Shown piece by piece: positions 23,931 through 36,300 of a DNA stretch of 64,000 nucleotides. Location: contig NC_066585.1 of NCBI RefSeq assembly GCF_024323335.1, forward strand, positions 85,176,614 through 85,240,613. Direction: 5' to 3'. Made by a program: the position numbers and the translations under genes. The notes beneath the pieces are model-generated. The model did no database searches. It saw only the letters and a program-made list of their open reading frames with translations, and was not told the DNA's origin. Positions within the stretch are counted from its first letter, which is position 1; every line of letters starts with the position of its first letter. This stretch comes from Lathyrus oleraceus. Taxonomy: Eukaryota > Streptophyta > Magnoliopsida > Fabales > Fabaceae.

Positions 23931-25695
23931 TGATGCGTGTTTTTCGCAAGTATACGAACGCGTCAGAGTAATATAAAAGATTGTTGAATCCACAGAGACC
24001 AAGTGTCAATCTATCGTTATCTATTGTTATGGTGTTTATCTAAGGTAATCAAAATAGGGGTTTTAAGAGTGTGCAATGAAAAGTAAAGTGTTGAATAAAG
24101 TTCAATTGATAAAGACAGGCTCGAATGTAATTCACATAATCAATTAATAATCCAAGTACTTGCTAATAGAACTACTTATGGGCAGTGTTTCCTACTTTGA
24201 AAAGAACCAATTTAACAGGAATTGTCGCTTTTGCGTATTCAGAACCGAGTTCTACTCCCTAATCAAACCCTCTTATTGTCACTTATAAAAAGGCGCACAT
24301 TGCTTTAGAGTAGTAAAACTATTTTTAAGAAATATAGTATCTTGACTAAGTTGAAAAGTATTTTAACTTGGATTTCTTAACCAAAAGAGGCTCTCACGAA
24401 CCAGACTCTAAACTTATAAACGCATCCGAAAATAGTTTTAAAATCACTTTTCTTTTTAAGTTAAAAACTCCTAATGAACTAAACAAAACACTTTCGCTGT
24501 ATTTGAAATAGTTAAAAACAACTAAGTTTAAAAAGACGTTGGACAGCTTTCGATCTTACCCAACGGAAATTAAGTGCGGGAAAACTTAAGTTGAAAGTCA
24601 AAATAGCCCTTAAGTGTTTCTACGAACAATTGTACGGATTATCGGTTCAATTACGATCCTTACATTCTAACCTTTATAGATTTAGTTAGACATGGTAAAG
24701 TAAAGGTGCATTTTAATTTAAATAAAAGTAGTGTGAGTGCGAGAAATAAATAAAAGTAGTGCGAGTGCGAGAAATAAATGAAAGTAGTGTGAGTGCGGAA
24801 AATAAATAAAAGTAGTGCGAGTGCGGGAAATAAATAAAAGTAGTGCGAGTGCGAAAAATAAATAAAAGTAGTGCGAGTGCGGGAAATAAATAAAAGTAGT
24901 GCGAGTGCGGAAAATAAATAAAAGTAGTGCGAGTGCGAGAAATAAATAAAAGTAAGACAGTGCGGGAAATAAATAAAGTAAAGATAGTGCGGGAAATAAA
25001 TAAAGTAAAGGCAGTGCGGGAAAATAAAGCAGATAAAGGTAAAGCAATAAAAACCTGCTCCAATCGGAGGGTTGAATAAAATGCGAAACAGAAATGAAAA
25101 TGGCGGCAGGATTAACTGCCTTCCAAAGTGCTCCAAACTCGATTACAAACTCGATCACAGACTTGATTACACAATTGTGGCAACACCTCGATGAGAAGCG
25201 ATTACCACTTTAAAATACTGAATATATGCCTAAGTGAAACTAAGTTTGCTCTAAGTTTGGATGATTAAACAAATGAATTCGAGTCTCTATTTATAGGCAA
25301 GTAAAACAATGGAAAAGACAAGGATGCCCTTCAATTTGAAATTGGGAGGGGAAAACTTCCTTCTTGTGGCGCCCGCCACAACCCCATGGCGCCCGTCATA
25401 AGAGCAAAGTGTAGTGCCCAAATGGAGATAGTGGGAGACGTGGCAGTTGAGGAAAGTTGAGTTGTGACACGTCATGGCTGGACCCATGCGCCAGCCACAA
25501 TGGGAGCCACAAGTGTAAAATGCTGAATTTTAGGGTTTTTAGCTCGTTTTCACTCCTTTTCTCGATCGGGGCTCCGATTAGACTGAAAACCTGAAAACAA
25601 AGAGAAACATAGTAATAACATAACAAAATAACAATAAAACCACTAAAATGTATGCGAAATCGGAGTCGAAAATACGGTGAATTTCAGTGTCATCA
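23931..25695 (+). mobile_element. solo LTR nested in RNase H (1765 bp)
   Basis: The segment begins TGATGCGTGTTTTTCGC and ends GTGTCATCA (TG..CA, with inverted TGATG/CATCA ends). It is flanked by the direct repeat ATACT at 23926-23930 and 25696-25700, a perfect 5-bp target-site duplication. Removing it and one ATACT rejoins the RNase H frame. No internal coding region or second LTR is present. CTATTTATAGG near 25287 is a plausible TATA box for plus-strand orientation. The lineage is not assigned. It contains a minisatellite (24715-25040). Confidence 0.88.
24715..25040. repeat. minisatellite inside the solo LTR, unit about 29 bp
   Basis: About ten or more units of the type AAATAAATAAAAGTAGTGCG followed by AGTGCGGG. 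The distal units are shorter and carry AGTAAAGACAGTGCGGG variants. The repetitive Tyr/Phe/His reading frames on the minus strand here are by-products of the repeat. Confidence 0.92.
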
Positions 25696-25700
25696 ATACT

Positions 25701-25989
25701 CTGGATGAAGAGTCAGCTGGAAGATTATCAAATATCTGAGAGTAACATCTCTATTCTCTGTGATAATACTTCTGCTATATGTTTATCTAAGAATCCTATC
25801 TTGCATTCTAGGGCTAAGCATATTGAAATAAAACATCATTTTTTACGTGACTATGTTCATAAGGGAATTTTTCACTTAAAATTTGTTGATACATACCATC
25901 AATGGGCTGATATCTTTATAAAATCCCTTACTGAAGCTAGACTCACATTCATTCTGGAAAATTTGTTTATGAAACCTTGTCCAGAATGA
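25701..25989 (+). pseudogene. copia RNase H, C-terminal part
   Basis: WMKSQLEDYQISESNISILC is followed by NTSAICLSKNPILHSRAKHI, IKHHFLRDYV and HQWADIFIKSL. This is the standard end of copia RNase H (CDNTSAI.L, HSR.KHI, ADI.TK.L). It continues the 23462-23925 segment across the solo LTR and ends at TGA 25987-25989. Confidence 0.9.
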
Positions 25990-26419
25990 AAAGATGTTAT
26001 TCAGAATGTAAAGTCTCAAGAACTCTAGATTAGATTCTAAGATTGTTTTTCTTTCTGACTCTGAAACTTGAAGATTTTTTAAGTAAGGAAGTTTTCAGGT
26101 ATCAGAAAGGTTCTGATCAGAAGCAATCTTATCGATTTGTCTTCCTGATTCTGAACAGTTGAAGCATTTAATGGTTATATTGTCGTTTGATTTCGTGTGA
26201 TTCTTAATGGAGACAGATGTCCCACTTTATGAGCATGCATGATTAAAGTGTGACACATTGGGTTTAACAATTCTTAGAATTAGGTTTAAACCATTGCACT
26301 TCCCTCCATGTCTGCGCACACCTTTTGTCATCATTACTAAAATTGTCTATTTAAACTCACATCACTCACATTTTCACAATACGCGCACATTTATCCCACA
26401 CTTTCAAGTTTTTCAACCT

Positions 26420-26427
<8 letters not shown>

Positions 26428-26481
<54 letters not shown>
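26428..26481. repeat. compound (CT)n(CA)n microsatellite
   Basis: About 13 CT units run into about 13 CA units, 40 bp upstream of the envelope-like start codon. Confidence 0.95.
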
Positions 26482-26485
<4 letters not shown>

Positions 26486-26519
26486 ACAACTATTTTTCAT
26501 CTCTATCTTCATCACTCAA

Positions 26520-27015
26520 ATGGCTGAACAACAATCTTTAATGGCTCAATAATCTGCAAAGTCTGCTAAATAACAACTTTGTCCTAAAGGCACCGTACTG
26601 GAAGGAATCCCTGAACTCACTCTCCACACTCCAGTAAATGAACTTACTATGCTCTGTGAAACGATCGTGGACTTCAAAAATTTGAAGGAAAATGGTTTCG
26701 ACTTCACAGAAACCCTAAATGTTCAAGGATGGAACATGTTCTTCGAGAGACTCACAAGTCCAGTCTATCTTGTGCTTGTCAAGCAATTTTGGGTTCATGC
26801 CACTGCGGAAAGAGAAACAAACTTCCTATGTTATGAATAGGAAAATTGTCATCATAGAAAATTCCATTGATGACCTCAATGGGCATGATAGCAAAGGGAA
26901 AAAAGTTCATAATGCAACCATCTCAGCTAAGAGGGACGTTATCATCTCTCCAGTAATCTTCAAAGAGGGTACCAACTTTGCTGATGAAAAGGGTCTCAGT
27001 GCAAAGGTCTTTGTA
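26520..27015 (+). pseudogene. envelope-like ORF of SIRE/Maximus element, N-terminal part
   Basis: An ATG at 26520 opens MAEQQSLMAQ, followed at once by stop codons. The readable frame resumes with GTVLEGIPELTLHTPVNEL, then FKNLKENGFDFTETLNVQGW and FFERLTSPVYLVLVKQFWVH. The last block is the conserved region of SIRE/Maximus post-pol ORFs. It then shifts frame repeatedly up to the inversion breakpoint. Its partner is the minus-strand segment at 21636-23450. Confidence 0.7.
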
Positions 27016-29336
27016 TATTTACTTTGATGAATATACGTTCCTTCTGGTATTTGATCATTTTGAATTCCCAGAAAGAACTTTAGTTCTCCCACCAGACTCA
27101 TTTCAAATTCTGCCTGCATAGACTTAGCAAAATCCTTGCACAACAACGCATTAGCAGAACCAAAAATAATATCATCAACGTATATTTGCACAACTAGAAT
27201 GTCATTCTTGAAGGTTTTGCAAAATAGATTTGTGTCCACTTTTCCACTGGTAAAATTATTTTCCAACAAAAAGTTGCTTAGTCTATCATACCAAGCTCTT
27301 GGAGCTTGCTTTAGACCATACAAAGATTTTTTCAGTTTAAAAACAAAATCAGAATTTTGAGAACTTTCAAAATCAGGAGTTTGATGCACATAAACTTCTT
27401 CAGAAATATAACCATTCAGGAATGCACTCTTAACATCCATCTGATAAAGTATGATGTTATGATTGACTGCAAAAGAAATTAAAAATACGAATAGACTCTA
27501 ACCTGGCAACTGAAGCAAAGGTTTATGTATAGTCTATACCTTCTTGTTGACTATAACCTTGAGCTACTAGTCTAACTTTGTTTCTGACAACTTCACCTTT
27601 CTCATTTAGCTTGTTTTTTAAAACCCATCTGGTTCCAATGACATGGAAGCCTTTTGGTTTCTGAACAAGATACCAAACATCATTTCTGGTGAACTGATTT
27701 AGTTCATCTTGCATGGCCATAATCCATTCATTATCCAGAAGAGTTTCATCAATGAAGGTGGGTTCTATCAGAGACATCAAACCTAAAAGGGTCTGAATGA
27801 AGATCTAGTCCTGACTAGAGCATTCTTATCTCCCGTAATCAGTTCTTCAGAATGAGAAGTTATTGATCTACTCTTCTTCTGATGATTTGGATCAACAGTT
27901 GCTTCTGGTTAAGTCGTTTCTTCAGATTCTTTAGCCTTGCTTTTTGAGTCTTTTTCTTCAGAGACAATTTCTTTAGATTCTGAAAGATTAATCTTCAGAT
28001 CTACAAATTTCTCAACTAGCTTTGACTTTTCATAGTTAAGCTTATCATTGAATCTAACATGAATTGATTCTTCAACAATTCATGTTTCTGTATTAAAGAT
28101 TCTATAGCCTTTAGAGCGTTCAGAATATCCTAACAGTAAACACTTATGTGCCTTAGAGTCAAACTTGCCAAGATTCTCTTTAGTGTTTAACATAAAGCAT
28201 TCACATCCAAAATGATGAAAGTAAGAAATATTGGGATTTCTGTTCTTCCACAATTCATAAGGATTCTTACCCAGAATAGGTCGGATAGAAATTCTATTCT
28301 GAATACAACACGTTGTGTTGACTGCTTCTGCCCAGAAATGCTTAGCCATATTAGTTTCTTGGATCATGGTGCATGCCATTTCTTGTAAAGTCATATTCTT
28401 CCTTTCTACAATTTCATTTTTCTGTGGAGTTCTAGGACAGGAGAAATCATGGGAAATACCATTTGAATCAAAAATATTTTCAAAGTGTTTATTTTTAAAT
28501 TCGCCACCATGATCACTTCTGACTTTGACTATTTTGCAATTCATTTTTGTTTGCAATAGTGAGCAGAAGGTTGAGAACACAGAGTGAGACTTATCCTCGT
28601 GTTTCAAGAACTTTACCCATGTCCAACGACTGTAGTCATCAACAATGGATAATCCATACTTCTTTCCATTGATAGAAGCAGTTTTCACTGGTCCAAACAA
28701 ATCAATATGCAGGAGTTCTAATGGTCTAGAGGTAGAAACAACAATTTTAGCTTTGAAAGATGTTTTAGAAAACTTGCCTTTTTGACATACTTCACAAAGA
28801 GCATCTGAAGCGAACTTCAGTTTGGGTAGACCTTTGACTAATTCAAGCTTATTTAGCTGAGAAATCCTTCTCATGCTAACATGACCCAAACGTCTATGCC
28901 AGACCCATTGCTCTTTGTTAACAAACATTAGACATTTTACATTTTGATCTTCAAGATTAGAAAGTCTAATTTTATAAATGTTGTTTTTCCTCTTTCCATT
29001 AAAAAGGATTGTACCATCTTTCTGACTAACATCCTTATAAGACTTTTGATTGAAGATGATATCATAACCATTATCACTAAGTTGGCTAATGGACGATAGA
29101 TTATGCATTAGACCATCAACTAAAGGAACATTAGTAATATAAGGAAGTTTACTGTTACCAATGGTTCCAAAGCCAATGATCTTTCCTTTCTGGTTTCCTC
29201 CGAAACCAACATAATCTCCAGGCTTAAGTTCCAAATCTTGAAACATAGACCTTATATCCGTCATGTGTCGCAAGCATTCACTGTCCAGGTACCATGATTG
29301 GTGTTTCAGCTGAGCTGTTAAGGATGTCTCCAACAT
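27016..29336 (-). pseudogene. copia pol: protease, integrase and reverse transcriptase
   Basis: The longest frame (28080-29336, 418 residues) begins with a protease remnant in which the active-site DSG reads DSE (WYLDSECLRHMTD). It continues with the integrase zinc motif (HRRLGHVSMRRI ... CEVCQKGKF) and the DDE core: HIDLFGPVKTASINGKKYG, VRSDHGGEFKNKHFE and IVERKN. After stops and a frame change comes the RT: WVLKNKLNEKGEVVRNKVRL, then MDVKSAFLNGYISEEVYVHQ, SLYGLKQAPRAWYDRLSNFL and the catalytic YVDDIIFGS at about 27185. RT stops at the inversion point. Catalytic residues of integrase and RT are present, but the protease mutation and broken frame make it non-functional. Confidence 0.92.
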
Positions 29337-31190
29337 AAATGATTTTATCCTTAGGTACCCACTTTATGGGTCCTCTTTTGTTGTTTTCTCATAGTTTCTT
29401 ACAACTTTGGGTCTTTTAGCAGAAGGATAATCATGAGAGATTTGTGCATGATACTCAGGTTTTAGAACTTAGTTCTTATCCTTAGTATACTTCTGTGTCT
29501 GCGCAGTAATATCAGACTCAATGCCAGCAAGTACGAAATGCACATAGAGAGGTTTTGGTTTAACCTTCTGACTTTCGTCGAGTTTTGTAGTTTCTGTACA
29601 ACCCAAACATTTCCTTCGATTTCTGCTAACTCCATAGATCATGGAAGCCATTTTGCTTCTATCTATGCTTTTAGCCAGAAAGTACTGGAATGCTCTGTCA
29701 TATCTGATGACATAATCAGTACCAGAAGCTTCTGAAGTTATTTCCTCCTCTAGTTTTGAAAATTTTCTTTTCAAAGCAGAGTTATTACTTTCTAAAGAAA
29801 AAACTTTTTTGTTTAGAGAGGAAATATCATTCTCAAGCTCTTTCTGAGTTTCAGAAGCAGTTACTTGAACTTGTGTTAAGGTCCTTGTATTTGCTTTGAG
29901 GACTTTGGTACTTTTCCAGCATTTCAGAAAGACAACTTTCAATATCAAAACGAGATAGATTAGAGAATACCTCTTCAGAATCGGAGTCTGATTCAGATTC
30001 AGACAGAACCTTGTCTTTTGGTTCCTCGGAGCTTGTGGGATCCTCAGTAGTTTCCATCAGTGCAACATTAAATTTTTCTTCGTCAGAATCTTCTTCTTCA
30101 TATTTTGAGTTATTCCAGGTAGCCATACAATCCCTTCTTGACTTTGAAGAAGTTCTTCTTGGGCCTTCTGTCCTTCTTTAGCTTGGGACAATTATTCTTG
30201 TAATGGTTTGACTCCTTGCACTCGAAACAGATAACTTCTTTTTCAGAAGTTTCCTTCTTTTGACCATAAGAGGATTCAAAGCGACCAACAGTCCTTCTGA
30301 CTCCTTTGAATTTCCCTTGACCACTTTGCTTGTGTTTCCAGATTTTGTTGACTCTTCTTGAGATTAAAGATAGTTTATCATCATATTTTAAGTCTTCATC
30401 AGATCATCCTGATTCTTCCTCAGCTTGATATGCTCTAGTCTTCTCAGGCTTAGATTTTATAGCTACAGATTTACCTCTTCTATGAGGTTCATCTTCTTCA
30501 AACTCAATCTCACGACTTCGTAAAGAACTAACAAGTTCTTCAAGACTGATGCTATTAGAGCAGTTACCATAGGTCTCCATTTTTTGGGAAGACTTCTGAT
30601 AATTTTCTTGACATGATCAATTGTAGAATACCCTTTGTCCAGAATCTTAAGTCCTGCAACAAGCATCTGAGATCTTGAGAACATGGTTTCAACATTTTCA
30701 TCATCTTCCATTTTGAAAGCCTCATATTTCTGGATTAAGGCGAAGGCCTTTGTTCCCTTTACTTAAGCGTTTCCCTCATGAGTCATTTTTAGAGAGTCAA
30801 AAATGGATTTGACAGAATCTCTGTTTGTTATCTTCTCATACTCCATATAAGAGATGACATTGAGCAAAATGGTTATGGCCTTATGATGATTTTTGAACTC
30901 TTTCTTTTGTTGATCAGACATAACACTTCTTGCTAACATATTTCCTTAAGCATTTACTGGGTGAACATAGTCATCAACTACGAAATCCCATAGATCAACA
31001 TCGTAACCAAGAAAGAAACTTCATATTCTGTCTTTCCATTAGTCAAATTTTTCACCATCAAAAATAGGTGGTTTGGCACTATAATGATCTTTATCATTAT
31101 TAACGTTAGCAGCAGCTATTATTTCTCACACAACTGGATCGGTACTGAACAGTGTGAGGTGTTGATAATTTTTTTTATCACAATCAGAAC
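29337..31190 (-). pseudogene. copia gag of the Maximus-type element
   Basis: Broken minus-strand frames lie between the PBS and pol. EDDENVETMFSRSQMLVAGL, followed by KKIIRSLPKKWRPMVTAL (30463-30711), is the copia gag (UBN2) core. A zinc knuckle of the form C-x2-C-x4-H-x4-C (CFECKESNHYKNNC) is near 30180-30225. A Glu/Ser-rich linker with ESESDSDSEEVFSNLSR follows at about 29950-30030, and a coiled-coil-like stretch lies near 29760-29880. Several stops prevent translation of a full gag. Confidence 0.85.
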
Positions 31191-31194
31191 CGGG

Positions 31195-31206
31195 GCTTTG
31201 ATGTCA
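31195..31206 (-). other. degenerate primer-binding site of the Maximus-type element
   Basis: On the minus strand, TGACATCAAAGC starts 8 bases inside the 5' LTR. It differs by three bases from TGGTATCAGAGC, the initiator tRNA-Met primer site usual in plant copia elements. Confidence 0.7.
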
Positions 31207-31214
31207 ATTGAAGG

Positions 31215-32537
31215 TGTGAAAAACACAAGAAAGAGGGGGTTTTAAAAGCAATTTTTTTTCCAAAACAAAAACTCTACTAACAAGTTAAATAATGAAGAGA
31301 TAAAAACACAATGATTTTTATCCTGGTTTGCTTGAAACTCAAAGCTAATTCAGTCCACCCGGGTGATTTGCCTTATACACAAGGACTTAATCCACTATAA
31401 TCAACAGATTACAATAAACACAAAAAATACTCTTATTTATCTTCTCAAGGATCCAACTAAACCTTAGTCTCCTCAAGGATTCACAAAGAAAAGTTTTATT
31501 TGTCTTCTCAAGGATAACCTCCTTAAGGAATCAAACAAATAGTTTGAAAATAAGATTATGTGTTACAAGATGCTTCTTCAAAAGCAGATTTTACACAAAT
31601 GAATAATAAATACTTAAAGAACACTGAACACAAATGATGAGCTTTTTACAAAGAAAATTAGCTTATGTAGTTCAGCAGCAAAACGCGAGCGAGCGAGCGG
31701 GAGTTCTTCAAGTCTCTAATGCATGCTTATATAGTGTAAGCATGTGACCGTTGGAGGGGAAAATGGGGAAAGCTCCTTGAGCGGCTATCCACTGTTGGAT
31801 GAGAAAGGAATGATACCATGTACGTCCTTTCGCCCACAAAAACATTGACAAGTGTGATGAATAGTACAATCCTTGTCCACAAAATCAGGTAGTGGAAATG
31901 TAGTTCGATTTGTACTATGTACTATTTGATCACATTCTCATTTGATCTTATATTCAGATTCAATGGCTTTTGATAAAAAATTATTGAAGCATGAAGTGAA
32001 GAAATAGATAGTTGGATTCAGAAACTTCAGAACCTTGACAGCGTCAGTAGTCTGGCTTGAGTTCTTCAGAGTATTTAGAAATCTCATTCAGAACCTTGAT
32101 AACTTCAATCATCTGTCTTGAGATCTTCGGAATCTTCAACTACTGAACACAACTTCAGAAGCTTGTCATTCTTCAGAAGCTTGTTGATCAGAGTCACATC
32201 CAAAAGCAAAACAACTGAGAGAACATTGCAACAACAATATAGTGTCTCCTCATAAATTTCTGATGGGTGAGATAACGCTGAAGCAGAAAGAACATTGCAG
32301 CAACAATATTGATGTCTTTCAGAAACTGATGATGTTCTAATTGCAACGCAGAAGCGAATTTGGAGCACAAAGTTCAGAAACTGATGATGTTGCACATCAT
32401 ATGATCATAATCAAAATTGTTTGTTAAAGCTACACAATAACAAACCATTAGGGTGCCAAAATTATTCTCACACAAATACAACGTTGTTATCATCAAAACT
32501 CAAGGTATAGATGCAGAATCAAAATCTTATTCTAACA
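31215..32537 (-). repeat. 5' LTR of the Maximus-type element
   Basis: About 1.32 kb, collinear with the 3' LTR at 19582-20933. Both contain the GCGAGCGAGCG run and the GTTGGATGAGAAAGGAATGA segment. Its outer edge TATTCTAACA is followed directly by CGAGTTGG, the start of the duplicated host segment. Confidence 0.88.
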
Positions 32538-32767
32538 CGAGTTGGAAGCGATGATTTTAAGATCGATCAAAAATATTGTGAAGATGTTGAAACGTTCACC
32601 TAATATTGAAATGTAATGTTTCATTTTAGGTTGAAATCACATATGTAATGTTGATTATATGTTATAAGTGGTAATTTTATTTTGTAAAAATACAAGCTTT
32701 GGGTTTCTACCTCTCATACTAGTGCACATATGATACAAAGATGCATCCACAGATAAATTTCAAAGAT
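32538..32767. repeat. direct duplicate flanking the Maximus element, right copy
   Basis: The counterpart of 19348-19578, starting exactly at the LTR edge with CGAGTTGGAAGCGATGA. It continues beyond the duplicated portion into sequence (GTATCTCCAAATT) that the left copy lacks because the left LTR intervenes there. Confidence 0.9.
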
Positions 32768-33326
32768 GTATCTCCAAATTAAAAAAAAAATCAACTACTA
32801 GAATGTCACTCATAATGACCTAAGTTTAGATACGTCTAGAAATGCATCTTCATTAGAACATTTTTAGTATTTTCACATAATATAACAAATATATGCATTA
32901 AATATTCTCAAATAATTTGGTCATCCGGTACAATGGCTCTATGAAGTCAATTCTGTTCACGATCATGTGATGACGGCCTTGAAGCCAAACCATACACTTA
33001 TCCAATCTCAAGTAGAACTTCTAATATAAAATTAAGAGTTGGGTGTGATTTTTTTATCTTCTGTCATTATTAACTAGCAATATACAACATGAGCGTTACT
33101 ACAAACAGTATATTTTCTTTACAATAATCAAGAAATTGGTACAAGTAACAAGGTCTCCCCAGTCCAATGCACTCAGAGCTTAGGGCCCCTCATTTCTTGT
33201 GTGATTCGGTTCTAATGTATAAAGAATAGACCGGAATCTTTTAGTTTTGTGCTTCAGAGCCCAGATTGAAGTGCAACCACATACAACATCGCATGCTGGG
33301 AAAACCTGTTGGTATTTACAATCAAC
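32768..33326. other. 3' flank of the MAPKKK3 gene
   Basis: No coding frame was recognised. The left part continues the Mutator-like fragment; the part nearest 33326 is probably the 3' UTR of the minus-strand kinase gene. Confidence 0.45.
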
Positions 33327-36300
33327 TCAAATGAACCTCATTCTTGGAGATCCACCAGGTGGTGTATGGGCTTTGTATGTAGATGTTTCATGCCGCCAAG
33401 GGTCAAGAGTAAATGTTGCATTTGATCTCACTGGATAAGAGGGTGTGTCATTCAGAGTGTAACTATTTTGTCCCATTGTTGTGTAAGATGGATGAGGAGG
33501 AGAATAGAAACAGCTCCTATGATCTGCTCCATACTGTCGCAATGGACTTGAAGAGGGAGATACTGGTAAAGATGTGATCATTCTTGTGTGATCTCTGAAT
33601 AAGGGAATTACAAATGATGTTAGTCTAATAAATACTACAAAAATGATGAAGTATATATCAAAATGCAAATTAATGCCCATGTAAAATTCAACATCAGGTG
33701 GATATTTTACCTTGGACTCCTTGTTGCACGTGGAGCTGCAATAGCTGACTTCGTTGCATAGTCTCCATCAAGTGATGTTATACTTCTTCTATTGGAATGA
33801 GGCTCTAAAACAGGCTGCAAAACAGACAAATAATTAGAAAGTGCAATCCAGCTCAGCAATATTCAGTATCATGCTCAAAGCAATTGTATATTCTCATTCT
33901 GCATGTTATTATCATGTACTCCTAACATCTTCAGTTGACCAAACCTCAAGACAGCGGAAAAAAAAGGGCAACCTAGTGCTATAAAGCTGCCGTCCTGACA
34001 GGTTATCATCTCATCGTAATACTTTATAATGATTATTTATAACCATGATTAGTAAGTAAGTATGCAAGTTTTAAAAGAAAACAAATAACATCAAACACTT
34101 TACCGGTGTTCGGCTTCCATCAAACATGTAAGAGGAAACATCTCTGGTTGCAGCTCTTGTTGCTGATTGATCTCTAATGAAGGGGTGCTCTAGTAATTTC
34201 TGGGCTGTTGGGCGAGCTAATGGGTCCCGCTGTAAACATAACATAATGAAATTCTTCGCATCATTTGACAGATGCTCAGGAATTTCAGGCATATCTTTGC
34301 TGTTTCCAATTTTAAATATGGCAGCTACCTGTCAATACAATATATAAAAAAATTGGTCTTTCATACTCATCAAACAGGATCGTACATTTACGAGGCTAGA
34401 TCTGAAATATTCAATATCTTACCCCTTCATACTGACTCCAAGGAGGCTTCGACGCTGCCATTTCAATAAGTGTGCATCCCAAGCTCCATATATCAACTGG
34501 AAGGCTATAGCCATTTGTGTTCATTACAACCTAAGAAAGACATTGGAATACAATAGTTATGGTGAGATAGAAGAACGGGGAATAATCTGCTTACATTGAA
34601 AGAAATTTCATGATTCAAGAGAAAAAAATACTCACTTCAGGTGCCATCCAGTACGGACTTCCTTTGAATGAAAGCATTGAAGCGGCAGAAGTTATCTGTT
34701 CCAGAAAAATAAAATCTCAGAAAATTCACCACAACTCACAAACCATTCTAAACATAAATTATTTTCTTAAGCACTCTAAATTATATTTTCTTCATACCAG
34801 TAAAATCCTATTCTAAAACATAAAACACTGAAGAGTGAGGAATTTTGTGTGTAAGTGCAATGCACATCCATCATATATGAGAGTCATAAGTGTACTTGCT
34901 CTCGTGTCAGCCATGTGCATCCGAGAGAGAGGGAGATATCTTCTACTAAGAATTAGTAGATTTGCAACTTTTTAATCTTGAGCAAGAGTGTGTGTAGTTC
35001 AACAACTCAACTAATTATACATCATGAGTGTAGTTAAACTATTTTTCTGTGCCAAAAACAACAAATGCCAATTACTACCTTTGAAGTGAGCTAGAAGCAA
35101 TTTGTTGCTTACAGAATCAGATGAACTTACATGTTTAGCCATTCCAAAGTCTGCTAGTTTGATTTCACCATTAGGATCAACTAGTATGTTAGCCCCTTTG
35201 ATATCCCTGCCAAAATAAAAACACGATAAATTGAATGAGAATAGACTAGCTTAGATGTCATATTATAAATTGAGTAAGAATAACCAAATTACCTGTGTAC
35301 TGTATTTCTTCCATGTAGATAGGCAAGCCCAGAGACAATCTGCCTGGTATAATTTTGAATAACAGGTTCCTTGAACGGTCCATATTCCTGAAGTAATTTA
35401 TGGATAGAACCACCAGAGACATATTCCAAATAAATTGAAAGTGATTCCTCTCCCTGAAAACATGGCATATATATTAGATATATGGCCATTATTCAATTTC
35501 TGTTTTGAGTATGGCAAAGCTATAATAAGTATATGCATGGCTAAACCGATTCTAAAATTGGAATATTTTAGCATACCGGTTCACTCCCATGGTATTGAAC
35601 AATGTTTGGGTGTGAAAGCTTATTGAGCAAATTTATCTCCTGCAATCAAATGGAGAATGCTTCATTACCGTAAATTACATTCGAACTTATTAAAGTAAAA
35701 TTCAATCCAAATGTGCAAAGGTAAACGCAAAAATACTGAAATATGTTTAAATCTTCATAAAAATACTAAATTACCTGGTTAAGTTGTTTGAGGCACTCTT
35801 TTGAATTTTGATCATCACAGCCAACCCTAACTTCTTTTATTGCACACATTTGTCCATTTTCACTATGATGCATAAAAGTAGAATAAAAAATGTTTCAGTA
35901 ATTTTACCTTATTATTGACATTTGGGGAGAGAATAAAACAAGGTTATGACTAATGAAGTGTTATGCAATAACCATATTTTAACCCTTGGATTTTTAATTG
36001 GCAATAACATCTAACAAGTTGTGTTTTAATGTTTAGTTTATAATTTTAACATATCATATCCTCCTCATACATTATAAGGACAACAGCAGAAACCATAATT
36101 CTACCTTAAGATATTCAATAAATGAAAAATATCCATATACATGATAATAAGCTGCTTGACCGTTTGAGGTTACCCCGAAAGAGTATTGATAATAAATTTC
36201 AATCATAAGAAGACTAAAAAGAATAACAATATAGTTACCTATTGAATCCAAGATAAACATGCCCAAATGTTCCCCGGCCTAGAAGCTTTCCTTTCTTCCA

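Larger units (their letters stand above)
23450..27015 (+). other. inverted internal segment of the Maximus-type element
   Basis: Left of about 23450 and right of about 27015 the element reads on the minus strand; between these points its genes read on the plus strand. RT breaks off on the minus strand after IHQSKYTK (about 27016) and resumes on the plus strand at 23462 with KFNLSERKLAK. The envelope-like ORF starts on the plus strand near 26520 and resumes on the minus strand at about 23450. Both breaks are healed by flipping this block, so it is one inversion. Breakpoints are accurate to about 10 bp. Confidence 0.9.
19582..32537 (-). mobile_element. SIRE/Maximus-type Ty1/copia retrotransposon, rearranged
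   Basis: A two-LTR element is oriented on the minus strand: 5' LTR 31215-32537, PBS, gag, protease-integrase-RT-RNase H, envelope-like ORF, PPT, 3' LTR 19582-20933. The gene order, long spacer with an envelope-like ORF after RNase H, and pol sequence fit the SIRE/Maximus lineage of legumes. The element is not intact. About 3.56 kb (roughly 23450-27015) is inverted, splitting both RT/RNase H and the envelope-like ORF. A 1765-bp solo LTR sits inside the inversion. The protease and several frames are mutated. The flanks do not show a target-site duplication: ATAGG on the left (or AAGAT if the boundary is 3 bases further out) against CGAGT on the right. Each LTR abuts one copy of a 230-bp host duplication. 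Confidence 0.9.

Noticed and set aside
24660..25158. Long minus-strand ORFs rich in Tyr, Phe, His, Leu
   Set aside because: They are translations of the minisatellite inside the solo LTR in three frames; there is no start context or family, and all frames are open for the same reason.
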